DNA from: JAEZAA01 sp964514485
Lineage (GTDB): Bacteria > Pseudomonadota > Gammaproteobacteria > Pseudomonadales > Oleiphilaceae
Assembly: GCA_964514485.1 (NCBI GenBank)
Contig: CAZEWG010000008.1
Span: 28,905-92,904 of the forward strand
Direction: 5' to 3'
Length of the DNA: 64,000 bases
Shown: positions 44,077 to 53,214 of the stretch, piece by piece
How positions within the stretch are numbered: position 1 is the first letter of the stretch
Layout of the letters: each line of letters begins with the position of its first letter
Position numbers and translations under genes: made by a program
The notes under the pieces: model-generated
Seen by the model: only the letters and a program-made list of their open reading frames with translations
Database searches by the model: none
What the model was told of the DNA's origin: nothing

Positions 44077-45876
44077 ATGCCGGAATATAAAGCCCCCTTA
44101 CGTGACATGTCTTTCGTCATGAATGAAGTGCTCAACGCTGAAGAGCACTACAGCAATCTGCCCGGAGCAGAAGAAGCAACTCCCGATATGGTTAGTGCCA
44201 TTATCGGTGAAGGGGCGAAATTCTGTGAGCAGGTGCTTTCTCCGCTGAATGCGGTCGGTGACCGTGAAGGCTGCACCTGGTCTGAAGAGGGAGTTAAAAC
44301 TCCAACTGGCTTCAAGGAAGCCTATGAGCAGTATGTAGAGGGTGGCTGGCCTGCGCTGAGCGCGCCGGTTGAGTTCGGCGGTCAAGGTTTGCCGGAGTCC
44401 GTGGGCCTGGTCATGAGCGAAATGATCGGTAGCTCCAACTGGGCTTGGGGTATGTATCCTGGCCTGAGCCACGGTGCCGTTGCCACTGTGGAAACCCACG
44501 GTACCGAAGAGCAGAAGCGCATTTATCTGACCAAGCTGGTTTCCGGTGTCTGGACCGGCACCATGTGTCTGACCGAGCCGCACTGTGGTTCCGACCTGGG
44601 TATTCTGCGTACCAAGGCCGAGCCGAATGCTGACGGCAGCTACAACATCACTGGTACCAAGATTTTCATCTCCGCGGGCGAGCACGACATGGCCGAGAAC
44701 ATCGTCCACATCGTTCTGGCCCGTCTGCCCAATGCGCCTCAAGGCACCAAGGGCATCTCCCTGTTCATCGTTCCCAAGTTCCTGCCGAACGCGGAAGGCG
44801 AAGTGGGTGAGCGCAACAACGTGACCTGCGGCTCCATCGAGCACAAAATGGGTATCCACGGTAACTCTACCTGTGTGATGAACTTCGACGGCGCGAAAGG
44901 CTGGCTGGTAGGACCGGAAAACAAAGGTCTGGCCTGCATGTTCACCTTTATGAACATTGCTCGTCTGGGTACTGCGATCCAAGGTCTGGGCGCGGCGGAG
45001 GCTTCTTTCCAAGGCGCGCTGAAGTATGCCAAAGAGCGTCTGGCGATGCGTGCGCTGTCTGGCGTGAAAAACCCAGAAGGTCCTGCTGACCCCATTATCG
45101 TACACCCTGACGTACGTCGTATGCTGCTGACCCAGAAAGCCTTCGCTGAAGGCGGTCGGGCGCTGATCTACTTTGCTGCACAGCAGGGCGACCTGGTGAA
45201 AATGGCAGCTGACGAAGACGTGCGTAAAGACGCCGACGAAATGCTGAGCTTCCTGACGCCGATTGCCAAGGCGTTCCTCACTGAGGTGGGCTACGAAGCG
45301 GCCAACCTGGGTATGCAGGTTTACGGCGGTCACGGCTTTATCTCCGAGTGGGGCATGGAGCAGATCGTTCGTGATACCCGTATTGCTCTGCTGTATGAAG
45401 GCACCACCGGCATCCAGGCGCTGGACCTGCTGGGCCGTAAGGTTCTGATGAGCCAAGGTGAGTCCCTGAAGCGCTTCACCAAGCTGGTGCACGTGTTCTG
45501 CAAGGAAAACGAAGGCAACGAGCAGATGAAAGAGTTCATCGAGCCGCTGGCGAAGCTGAACAAGGAGTGGGGCGAGATCACCATGAAGATTGGTATGCTC
45601 GCCATGAAGGATCGCGAGGAAGTTGGTGCGGCCTCCGTCGATTACCTGATGTACTCCGGTTACGTCACTCTGGCTTACTTCTGGGCTCGTATGGCTGCCA
45701 CTGCACAGCAGAAGCTGGCTGGCGAAACCACAGAAGCCGACTTCTACCAAGCCAAGGTGCAAACCGCGCGCTTCTACTACCAGCGCATTCTGCCGCGCAC
45801 CCGCGCCCATGTAGAGTCAGCTCTGTCTGGCGCTAGCAACCTGATGGAAATCCCGGCTGATAACTTCGCGTTCTAA
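44077..45876 (+). CDS. Acyl-CoA dehydrogenase, 600-residue type (first copy)
   Basis: FAD enzyme of fatty acid beta-oxidation (acyl-CoA to trans-2-enoyl-CoA), 599 aa, of the Pseudomonas PA0506-like class with a C-terminal extension. Family signatures: CLTEPHCGSDLG (FAD/substrate loop), GTKIFISAGEHD, CGSIEHKMGIHGNSTCVMNFD, and QVYGGHGFISEWGMEQIVRD with YEGTTGIQALDL, which carries the likely catalytic Glu. The SD GAGG lies eight bases or so before ATG. Codon use is strongly biased to C/T-ending preferred codons, suggesting high expression. A PsrA-type operator and strong promoter precede it and a terminator follows, so it is monocistronic. Confidence 0.93.
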   Translation: MPEYKAPLRDMSFVMNEVLNAEEHYSNLPGAEEATPDMVSAIIGEGAKFCEQVLSPLNAVGDREGCTWSEEGVKTPTGFKEAYEQYVEGGWPALSAPVEFGGQGLPESVGLVMSEMIGSSNWAWGMYPGLSHGAVATVETHGTEEQKRIYLTKLVSGVWTGTMCLTEPHCGSDLGILRTKAEPNADGSYNITGTKIFISAGEHDMAENIVHIVLARLPNAPQGTKGISLFIVPKFLPNAEGEVGERNNVTCGSIEHKMGIHGNSTCVMNFDGAKGWLVGPENKGLACMFTFMNIARLGTAIQGLGAAEASFQGALKYAKERLAMRALSGVKNPEGPADPIIVHPDVRRMLLTQKAFAEGGRALIYFAAQQGDLVKMAADEDVRKDADEMLSFLTPIAKAFLTEVGYEAANLGMQVYGGHGFISEWGMEQIVRDTRIALLYEGTTGIQALDLLGRKVLMSQGESLKRFTKLVHVFCKENEGNEQMKEFIEPLAKLNKEWGEITMKIGMLAMKDREEVGAASVDYLMYSGYVTLAYFWARMAATAQQKLAGETTEADFYQAKVQTARFYYQRILPRTRAHVESALSGASNLMEIPADNFAF

Positions 45877-45893
45877 GCCTGGGACTCTCCCTG

Positions 45894-45921
45894 AAGCCCG
45901 CCTCCTTTGGCGGGCTTTTTT
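45894..45921 (+). terminator. Intrinsic terminator after the first acyl-CoA dehydrogenase
   Basis: AAGCCCGCC-TCCTTT-GGCGGGCTT with a T-run to 45921. Confidence 0.9.
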
Positions 45922-46053
45922 CTGGGACTGAAATCCCCTCCCGTGAGCTTTGGTAATAGGAGTTCCGGCGGATAGTGGGGTAAAATAGATCAACTTTTAT
46001 ACCGGATGTCCGCCCGGTTTCCGGTTACTGTGAAAGAATCTGAGGAATACTAG

Positions 46054-47844
46054 ATGGCTGAGTATCAAGCTCCCCTGCGTGACATGCGCTTTGTTCTGTC
46101 TGAGGTTTTTGAAGCTGACAAACTCTGGGCTTCCATGGCGGGTACCCGTGACACTGTCGATCCGGACACTGCCGAAGCCATTCTGGAAGAAGCCGCCAAA
46201 CTGTCGAGCTCCTTGCTGGCGCCTTTGAACCGCAGTGGCGATGAAGAAGGCTGCTCCTGGAACAATGGTGTGGTGACCACTCCCAAGGGTTTCAAGGAAG
46301 CTTATCAGACCTACATTGAAGGGGGCTGGTGCGGACTGGGTGGTAATCCTGAGTTCGGTGGCATGGGCATGCCCAAGGTCATCGGCGCGCAAGTCGAAGA
46401 GATGGTGCAGTCTGCCAATATTTCCTTCGGCCTCTACCCGATGCTGACCGCGGGTGCCTGTCTGGCGATTGACTCCCACGCTACTGAAGAAATCAAGAAC
46501 AAGTACCTGCCCAATATGTACTCGGGTGTTTGGGCCGGTTCCATGTGTCTGACCGAACCACACTCCGGTACGGACCTGGGTATTATCCGCACCAAGGCGG
46601 AGCCTCAGGCAGACGGTACTTACTCCGTAACCGGTACCAAAATCTTCATTACCGGTGGTGAGCATGACCTGAGTGAAAACATCATTCACCTGGTACTGGC
46701 CAAACTGCCCGATGCTCCGGCAGGCAGTCGCGGTATTTCCCTGTTCCTGGTTCCCAAGTTCCTGGTCAATGAAGACGGCTCCCTGGGTGAGCGTAACGCC
46801 GTGAGCTGCGGCTCGATCGAGCACAAGATGGGGATCAAGGCATCCGCTACCTGTGTGATGAACTTCGATGGCGCCAAGGGCTGGCTGATCGGTGAAGTGA
46901 ACAAGGGCCTGGCCTGCATGTTCACCATGATGAACTACGAGCGCCTGGGTGTGGGCGTACAAGGTCTGGCCGCTGCGGAGCGTTCCTACCAGAGTGCTGT
47001 GGCTTATGCGCTGGACCGTATCCAGGGCCGTGCTGCCACCGGTGCCGCCCAGCCTGATAAAGCAGCCGACCCCATTATCGTGCATCCTGACGTGCGTCGG
47101 ATGCTGATGACCATGCGGGCCTACATCGAAGGCAGCCGCGCGTTCTCCACCTACGTGGCCCGGGCTCTGGATATTTCCAAGTTCAGCGACAACGCTGAAG
47201 AAAAAGCCCAGGCTGAAGCGATGGTTGCGTTGCTGACTCCGGTTGCCAAGGCGTTCATGACCGACCGTGGCTTTGAGTGCTGCGTGTTGGGTCAGCAAGT
47301 ATTTGGTGGTCACGGCTACATCCGTGAGTGGGGTCAGGAGCAACTGGTACGTGATGTCCGGATCGCTCAGATCTATGAAGGAACCAACGGTATCCAGGCG
47401 CTGGACCTGATGGGCCGTAAAGTCGTGGCCAATGGCGGCAAATTCTACGAAATCTTCGCTCAGGAAGTGGCTGAGTTCATTCAGGCCAACCAGAATGAAG
47501 CTTCCCTGAAGGAGTTCCTGGGACCTCTGTCTGCTGCCCTGGAGCGCTTGTCTGATGTGACTGAGCATGTGATTCGTGCCGCTGCCAGCAACCCCAACGA
47601 GGTTGGTGCCGCTTCCGTGGACTACCTGGATCTGTTCGGCCTGACCGCACTGGCTTACATGTGGGCCATGATGGTGAAGGTGGCTGCACCCAAGGCTGAG
47701 TCTGAAGAGAGTGCTTTCTACGGTGCCAAGCTGGTCACTGCCCGCTTCTACTACAACCGTCTGCTGCCGAAAACCCTGTCTCTGGCAGAAGGTATCAAAG
47801 CCGGCTCTGACGACATGATGGCGTTGGCGGCGGAGCATTTTTAA
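46054..47844 (+). CDS. Acyl-CoA dehydrogenase, 600-residue type (second copy)
   Basis: A 596-aa paralogue of the preceding gene, alignable from the first residues (MAEYQAPLRDMRFVL against MPEYKAPLRDMSFVM). CLTEPHSGTDLG, CGSIEHKMGIKASATCVMNFD, QVFGGHGYIREWGQEQLVRD and YEGTNGIQALDL are intact, so both copies look active. Its own SD (GAGGA) precedes ATG and terminators lie on both sides, so it is transcribed separately. No PsrA-type box is seen upstream. An ACCGGA / TCCGGT inverted repeat (46001-46025) is. Different chain-length preference or regulation is likely but not shown. Confidence 0.93.
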   Translation: MAEYQAPLRDMRFVLSEVFEADKLWASMAGTRDTVDPDTAEAILEEAAKLSSSLLAPLNRSGDEEGCSWNNGVVTTPKGFKEAYQTYIEGGWCGLGGNPEFGGMGMPKVIGAQVEEMVQSANISFGLYPMLTAGACLAIDSHATEEIKNKYLPNMYSGVWAGSMCLTEPHSGTDLGIIRTKAEPQADGTYSVTGTKIFITGGEHDLSENIIHLVLAKLPDAPAGSRGISLFLVPKFLVNEDGSLGERNAVSCGSIEHKMGIKASATCVMNFDGAKGWLIGEVNKGLACMFTMMNYERLGVGVQGLAAAERSYQSAVAYALDRIQGRAATGAAQPDKAADPIIVHPDVRRMLMTMRAYIEGSRAFSTYVARALDISKFSDNAEEKAQAEAMVALLTPVAKAFMTDRGFECCVLGQQVFGGHGYIREWGQEQLVRDVRIAQIYEGTNGIQALDLMGRKVVANGGKFYEIFAQEVAEFIQANQNEASLKEFLGPLSAALERLSDVTEHVIRAAASNPNEVGAASVDYLDLFGLTALAYMWAMMVKVAAPKAESEESAFYGAKLVTARFYYNRLLPKTLSLAEGIKAGSDDMMALAAEHF

Positions 47845-47882
47845 TCGGCTCCGTCCGACTTAAAAGCGCTGTCGCTTGAATG

Positions 47883-47913
47883 AAAAAGCCCTGCCAAGTG
47901 CAGGGCTTTTTTT
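47883..47913. terminator. Terminator between the second acyl-CoA dehydrogenase and endonuclease gene
   Basis: AAAAAGCCCTGC-CAAGT-GCAGGGCTTTTT with T7 on the plus side and A5 on the other, so it can serve both convergent genes. Confidence 0.9.
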
Positions 47914-47963
47914 GTTTTGAAGGGCTTGCCCGGTAAAGGGCGCATGAACCGAATGCCGTCAGA

Positions 47964-48608
47964 CTAAGGGCTCAGGGCGTCTATGGCTTCGGGATTGTCG
48001 ATATAGGGATTGCTGTTGCCCTGCAGCTCCTGGATCTTGCGGTTGCGCTCGATCTCCTGGGAGCTGGGCGGGTCGATCTTGTTCCAGCGTTGATAGTCAT
48101 ACAGGTTGCCCTTCAGGGGCAGGTTGTAGGTCTGCACCATATAGAGAATGGCGCGGGCGATATCCCCCTTGATGTCATGGGGCGGCTCGATAATCTGGAA
48201 GGAGCGCTTCAGGCCACACTCCCCGGCGGCAACGCTCTCCGGAAGATCTTCGAAAATGGCCGTACTCCGCTCCAGGTCGATTCGGGTATCTGCCGGAACG
48301 ATATTGTGAAGGTCCGCGGTGATGCGCTGGTATTCCTCGCTCTCCTCCCGGCACTGCTTTGAGGTGCCGCAGCGTAGATGCTCCCGGATCCAGCTGGTGG
48401 AATAGATATGGCTTTCGGTGAGGAGCATGGTCTTCTGGGTGAAGGGCTTTTTGCAGTAAAAGGTTTCACCCCCCTCTGGGTAAAGCTGCTCCCAAAACCT
48501 GGTCTCCAGGTTCTCGGATTGAGCTGGGCCACTTTGGGCCAAGGCGACACCGAAGAGGGCAAGACTCGTGACTAGTCCGGTTACGGATCTCGTTATTATT
48601 TTCTTCAC
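47964..48608 (-). CDS. Endonuclease I family secreted nuclease
   Basis: A 214-aa protein with a signal peptide (1-24, ALFGVALA) and the EndA/Vvn/NucM fold motifs: HIYSTSW (His67, the general base), ADLHNIVPA (Asn102, metal ligand), and a late NKIDPPSSQEIERNRKIQELQGNSNPYID. Such enzymes cut DNA and RNA in the periplasm or outside the cell. The Glu that precedes the active-site His in Vvn (EHV) is Ser66 here (ESHIY). GTG 48608 with GGAG upstream is preferred over an ATG five codons earlier (48623), which lacks an SD. Several Cys suggest disulfides. Confidence 0.82.
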   Translation of the reverse strand: MKKIITRSVTGLVTSLALFGVALAQSGPAQSENLETRFWEQLYPEGGETFYCKKPFTQKTMLLTESHIYSTSWIREHLRCGTSKQCREESEEYQRITADLHNIVPADTRIDLERSTAIFEDLPESVAAGECGLKRSFQIIEPPHDIKGDIARAILYMVQTYNLPLKGNLYDYQRWNKIDPPSSQEIERNRKIQELQGNSNPYIDNPEAIDALSP

Positions 48609-48717
48609 AGTACCTGACTCCATCAGACAAAACAGAATTGGGCTCGATATTCTGGAAGCCATCCCGGCTTAATTGAGCTGTATAAAAGTTGACCTCTTAT
48701 TAGCTATTTAGTCAAAG

Positions 48718-48735
48718 TGTAGATGATGATCTACA
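48718..48735. promoter_or_regulatory. Inverted repeat upstream of the endonuclease gene
   Basis: TGTAGAT-GATG-ATCTACA, 7-bp arms, about 115 bases before the endonuclease start and 80 bases after the holA stop. It is either an operator or a transcript-end structure; no T-run. Confidence 0.4.
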
Positions 48736-48811
48736 AAATGGGAAGATTGTACATATTTGGGGCGAGCCAAGAGGGGAGCCCAGGCTATGGCGGCCGGGCA
48801 GTGCAGCGGGA

Positions 48812-49834
48812 TTAAAGATTAAAGTCGGGAACCGGTCGGCCGCTGAGCTTCAGGCAGGCATTCTTCAGGGGCTGCCAGGGGTCGCCCTTGCCGCCCTTGA
48901 TGGCTTGGTCGGCCTCACGGAGGCTGTCGGCCAGCTCCATCAGGCTGGGTAAGTGATGGCGGCGCAGGGCGTTGCTGAGGGCGGGGATGCGTTTTTTGGG
49001 AATGGACGGCACATTGAGCAGCCGGTCCAGGGGCTGGCCGGCCTCCAGCTTTTTGCGCAGGCCATCCAAATGGCGCATTTCCCGAGCCAGTGCCCAGATC
49101 ACCAGGGTGGGCTCCACCCCTTCGCCTTGCAGGCCCTCGAGCATTTTCAGGGCGTGGGCGGCATTTCCCTTGAGGCATTCGTCCACCAGGTCAAACAGGC
49201 TATAGCGGGAGCTGTCCACCACGCAGCGGTTGACCTCTTCCAGGGTCAGATGAGTCTGATCGGACAGGATATGGAGCTTTTCGATCTCCTGCTGGGCTGC
49301 CAGCAGGTTACCTTCCACCCGCTCGGTCAGCAGTTGCAGGGCATCCGGGTCGATGGTCATGCCTTTTTGTTGCAGGCGCTGTTCAATCCAGCGGGGGAGT
49401 TGGGCAGCCTCTACCGGCCAGATCTGCACAATCACGCCAAGCTCATCAACGGCTTTGGCCCATTTGCTGGACAGGGCTTTTTTATCCAGTCGGCTGCTTC
49501 GAATCAGCAGCAGATTATCTTCCGAGGGGCGCTCGCAGAAATCGCTGATGAACTTGAGTGCGCTGTCGGGAAACTTACCGGTTGGGAAGTGCAGCTCGAT
49601 AATTTTGCGTTCGGCAAACAGCGAGCCGGACTGGACGTCTTCATACAGGCGGCGCCAGTCCAGGTTGTTGTCCGCATGGTGTAGCTCCCGCTCTGAAAAG
49701 CCTTGCTGGCGCGCTGCGGCCCGGACCTGGTCACAGGCTTCCTGAACCAGCAGGATCTCGTCGCCACTGATCAGATAAACCGGGGCCAGAGACCGGCCCA
49801 GCTGTCCACCAAGCTGCTCAGGTTTCAGTTTCAA
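48812..49834 (-). CDS. holA: DNA polymerase III subunit delta
   Basis: A 340-aa clamp-loader subunit that opens the beta sliding clamp. Typical segments: PVYLISGDEILLVQEACDQVRAAA near the N terminus, LFAERKIIELHFPTGKF, the LEEVNRCVVDSSRYSLFDLVDECLKGN region, and a helical C-terminal collar domain. ATG overlaps the lptE stop (ATGA), as in the conserved leuS-lptE-holA operon. Confidence 0.93.
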   Translation of the reverse strand: MKLKPEQLGGQLGRSLAPVYLISGDEILLVQEACDQVRAAARQQGFSERELHHADNNLDWRRLYEDVQSGSLFAERKIIELHFPTGKFPDSALKFISDFCERPSEDNLLLIRSSRLDKKALSSKWAKAVDELGVIVQIWPVEAAQLPRWIEQRLQQKGMTIDPDALQLLTERVEGNLLAAQQEIEKLHILSDQTHLTLEEVNRCVVDSSRYSLFDLVDECLKGNAAHALKMLEGLQGEGVEPTLVIWALAREMRHLDGLRKKLEAGQPLDRLLNVPSIPKKRIPALSNALRRHHLPSLMELADSLREADQAIKGGKGDPWQPLKNACLKLSGRPVPDFNL

Positions 49835-50397
49835 GGAGCGGGTACCTGTTCGTCGGGCTGGGTCAGCTCGGGCTCCTCCAGGATTTCCAGCTGCTGCTGG
49901 GCCTCGAGCGCCCGCGGGGCCTGGGCGCCAATCCGGGATAGAATCTGCAGCGCCAGTTGCTGGCTGAGTTCCCGGGTAATCTGCTGCTCTTCCCGACCTT
50001 TACCCAGTACTTGGGTCTGGTCGTTCTGATAGGACTGGGAGGCACTGACCTGGGTTTCCGGAATGAGCAGGTGGGCATCGTTACCGGTCAGGGCGAAGGT
50101 TGCCGCCAGATTGAGCCGGATCTCGCGGGCCACGCCGCGCTCATCGATACTGGCCGTGGACCGGTTGGTGGTCACCTCCAGGATTTTCAGCTCGAAGTCG
50201 GCCTGTTCAGAGCTGGTGTCGATGCCATTCGCGGCGAGCTGTCTTTCCAGCGCCTGGCAGAACAGCCGCTCTTTCACGGCGGGACAGTCCAGACTCATGG
50301 ATTTCAGCTGATCTGGGAGCTGCATGGCGCCTCGCAGGTGAAAGCCGCAGGCGCTCAGGGTTAGGGCTACTACTGCTATCCAGAGGGTTCGATGCAT
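49831..50397 (-). CDS. lptE: LPS-assembly lipoprotein LptE
   Basis: A 188-aa outer-membrane lipoprotein that plugs and assembles the LptD lipopolysaccharide translocon. Signal and lipobox are LTLSACGFHLRG; the GFHLRG after the Cys is family-typical. ATG 50397 is chosen because it directly starts the signal peptide; the frame is open 15 codons more. The C terminus carries a Gln-rich helix and an acidic tail. Confidence 0.92.
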   Translation of the reverse strand: MHRTLWIAVVALTLSACGFHLRGAMQLPDQLKSMSLDCPAVKERLFCQALERQLAANGIDTSSEQADFELKILEVTTNRSTASIDERGVAREIRLNLAATFALTGNDAHLLIPETQVSASQSYQNDQTQVLGKGREEQQITRELSQQLALQILSRIGAQAPRALEAQQQLEILEEPELTQPDEQVPAP

Positions 50398-50445
50398 GGA
50401 GAACTCCGAACCGGTCGGGGGTTCCCGACCGGTGTTTGGCATGGG

Positions 50446-53025
50446 TTAGTTGGCAACAATGTTGACCAGTTTGCCGGGCACCACAATCACCTTGCGCACG
50501 GTCTGGCCATCGGTGAAGCGGCGTACGTTGTCATCGGCCAGGGCCAGGGCTTCAATGTCCGCCTGGCTGGCGTTGGTGGCCACTTGCAGTCGGGCGCGCA
50601 CCTTGCCGTTGACCTGAACCACCAGCTCGATCTGGTCCCGCACCATGGCGGACTCATCGGCTTTGGGCCAGGGGGCGTCAATCACCGGCGTGTCGTGGCC
50701 CAGGGCTTTCCACAGGGTATGGGCAACGTGAGGCACGATGGGTGACAGCAACAGTACCGCGGCTTCCAGGGCTTCCTGCAGCACCGCACGGCCTTGATCA
50801 GATTGATCCTCAAAGCTGCTGACCTGGTTCAGCAACTCCATCACCGCGGCAATGGCGGTGTTGAAGGTGGTACGGCGGCTCACATCGTCGCTGACCTTGG
50901 CGATGGTTTCGTGGGTCTTGCGGCGCAGGTCTTTCTGGGCCTGGGACAGGGCCGAGGTGTCCAGTTGGGGGGCCGGGCCCTGGCTGACATGGTTGTAAAC
51001 CTGACGCCACAGACGCTTGAGGAAGCGGTGTGCGCCTTCCACGCCGGAGTCTGACCATTCCAGGGACTGATCGGGGGGCGCGGCGAACATGGTAAACAGG
51101 CGTACCGTATCGGCACCGTACTGGTCGATCAGCTCCTGCGGGTCCACGCCGTTGTTCTTGGACTTGGACATCTTCTCCTTGGCGCCCGGGATAACCGGCA
51201 GTCCGTCGGCGATCAGCACCGCTCCGGTGATGCGGCCTTTGTCATCCCGCTCGACCCGGACTTCCTTGGGGTTGTACCAGGTCTTCTGGCCGGAGGCTTC
51301 TTCACGATAGAAGGTTTCGGCGATCACCATGCCCTGACACAGCAGGTTTTTGAACGGCTCATCACTGCTGACCAGGCCCACGTCCCGCATCAGCTTGTGG
51401 AAGAAACGGGCGTAAAGCAGGTGCAGGATGGCATGCTCGATGCCCCCGATATATTGGTCCACGGGCAACCAATAGTCTGCCGCCTCTTTATCCAGCATGC
51501 CTTCCTGATAGTTCGGGCAGCAGTAGCGGGCGTAATACCAGGACGATTCCATAAAGGTGTCGAAGGTATCGGTTTCCCGCAGGGCGGGTTGCCCCTGATA
51601 GGTGGTCTTGGCCCACTCGGGGTCCGCCTTGATGGGGGATTTGACGCCATCCATTTCCACGTCTTCCGGCAGCAGCACCGGAAACTCGTCGGCGGGTACC
51701 TCGGTGCCGTCTTCCAGGGTCAGCATGGGGATGGGAGCTCCCCAGTAGCGCTGACGGGACACACCCCAGTCCCGCAGGCGGTAATTGACCGTCTTGCGGC
51801 CTTTGTTTTCAGAGGCCAGCTTCTCGGCAATGGCGTCGAAGGCTTCCTCGGAGGTCATGCCGGTAAAGGCACCGGAGTTCACCAGAATGCCTTTTTCGGT
51901 ATAGGCCGCTTCCTGGACATCGATTTCCGCGCCGTCGCGGGGGGCGATCACCTGTTTGATCGGCAGGCTGAACTGGAGGGCGAACTCATGGTCCCGCTCG
52001 TCGTGGGCGGGCACCGACATGACGGCGCCGGAGCCGTAGTCCATGAGCACGAAGTTGGCGACCCACACGGGAACTTCCTCGCCGGTAATGGGATGCAGTG
52101 CCTTCAGGCCGGTCTCCATGCCTTTCTTTTCCATGGTGGCCAGTTCGGCTTCCGCGGCTTTAACGTGGCTGCACTCTTCAATAAAGGCCTTCAGGGCCGG
52201 ATTGGTTTGCGCAGCCAGCAGCGCCAGCGGGTGCTGGGCGGCAACCGCCACGTAGGTGACCCCCATCAGGGTGTCGGGGCGGGTGGTGTAAACAGTCAGG
52301 GGCTTATCGTGATCCTTGACGGCAAACTGCAGTTCCACCCCTTCGGAGCGGCCAATCCAGTTGCGCTGCATGGTTTTGACCTGTTCCGGCCAGCCGGGTA
52401 GTTTGTCCAGATCCGCCAGCAGTTCGTCCGCATAGTCGGTGATCTTGATAAACCACTGGGGAATTTCCTTGCGCTCCACCAGCGCGCCGGAGCGCCAGCC
52501 ACGACCGTCGATCACCTGTTCGTTAGCCAGCACGGTCTGATCCACCGGGTCCCAGTTGACGGTGGCCATCTTCTTGTAAACCAGGCCCTTTTCATACAGT
52601 TTGGTGAAGAACCACTGTTCCCAGCGATAGTATTCCGGGGTGCAGGTGGCCAGCTCCCGATCCCAGTCATAACCGAAGCCCAGCAGCTTGAGCTGGTTCT
52701 TCATGTAATCGATGTTTTCGTAGGTCCACTTGGCCGGCGCCACACCATTTTTGACGGCGGCGTTTTCAGCGGGCAGACCGAAGGCATCCCAACCCATGGG
52801 CTGCAGAACATTTTTACCCTGCATACGCTGATAGCGGGAGATGACGTCGCCGATCGTGTAGTTACGCACGTGCCCCATGTGGAGCTTGCCGCTGGGGTAG
52901 GGAAACATGGACAAGCAGTAGAATTTTTCCTTACCGGGTTCTTCCTTGACCTTGAATGACTGGTTCTGGCTCCAGTAGGCCTGTACTTCTTGCTCGATTG
53001 TGCGCGGATGATAAAGTTCTTCCAT
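50446..53025 (-). CDS. leuS: Leucyl-tRNA synthetase
   Basis: An 859-aa class I synthetase. HIGH motif: YPSGKLHMGHVRNYTIGDV (HMGH). The CP1 editing domain contains TRPDTLMGVTYVA, and the KMSKS loop is EKMSKSKNNGVDP. Length equals E. coli LeuS (860). First gene of the leuS-lptE-holA operon; lptE starts 48 bases after its stop. Confidence 0.97.
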   Translation of the reverse strand: MEELYHPRTIEQEVQAYWSQNQSFKVKEEPGKEKFYCLSMFPYPSGKLHMGHVRNYTIGDVISRYQRMQGKNVLQPMGWDAFGLPAENAAVKNGVAPAKWTYENIDYMKNQLKLLGFGYDWDRELATCTPEYYRWEQWFFTKLYEKGLVYKKMATVNWDPVDQTVLANEQVIDGRGWRSGALVERKEIPQWFIKITDYADELLADLDKLPGWPEQVKTMQRNWIGRSEGVELQFAVKDHDKPLTVYTTRPDTLMGVTYVAVAAQHPLALLAAQTNPALKAFIEECSHVKAAEAELATMEKKGMETGLKALHPITGEEVPVWVANFVLMDYGSGAVMSVPAHDERDHEFALQFSLPIKQVIAPRDGAEIDVQEAAYTEKGILVNSGAFTGMTSEEAFDAIAEKLASENKGRKTVNYRLRDWGVSRQRYWGAPIPMLTLEDGTEVPADEFPVLLPEDVEMDGVKSPIKADPEWAKTTYQGQPALRETDTFDTFMESSWYYARYCCPNYQEGMLDKEAADYWLPVDQYIGGIEHAILHLLYARFFHKLMRDVGLVSSDEPFKNLLCQGMVIAETFYREEASGQKTWYNPKEVRVERDDKGRITGAVLIADGLPVIPGAKEKMSKSKNNGVDPQELIDQYGADTVRLFTMFAAPPDQSLEWSDSGVEGAHRFLKRLWRQVYNHVSQGPAPQLDTSALSQAQKDLRRKTHETIAKVSDDVSRRTTFNTAIAAVMELLNQVSSFEDQSDQGRAVLQEALEAAVLLLSPIVPHVAHTLWKALGHDTPVIDAPWPKADESAMVRDQIELVVQVNGKVRARLQVATNASQADIEALALADDNVRRFTDGQTVRKVIVVPGKLVNIVAN

Positions 53026-53214
53026 CGTTCTCTAGCTTGTCGTTGTGCGTTTAACCAGGACGACTGCTCATGGGGAGCGGTCGTCATTATCGCCGCCGGT
53101 CAGAAACCAGGGGTGCCGGGAGGCGAAGCCTAATTCTTGGAAATACAGTGAAAAGGGCTCTATTGTAACCTAATGACCGGACGACAGATAGAAGCGGAAC
53201 CGGAGGACAAGGCG

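Noticed and set aside
44098..45810. A 570-codon open frame antisense to the first acyl-CoA dehydrogenase
   Set aside because: It mirrors the strongly coding sense gene. Biased codons in the sense frame leave few antisense stops. No SD and no recognisable protein.
45997..47838. A 613-codon open frame antisense to the second acyl-CoA dehydrogenase
   Set aside because: Same cause. That both paralogues show it reflects shared codon bias, not a real overlapping gene.
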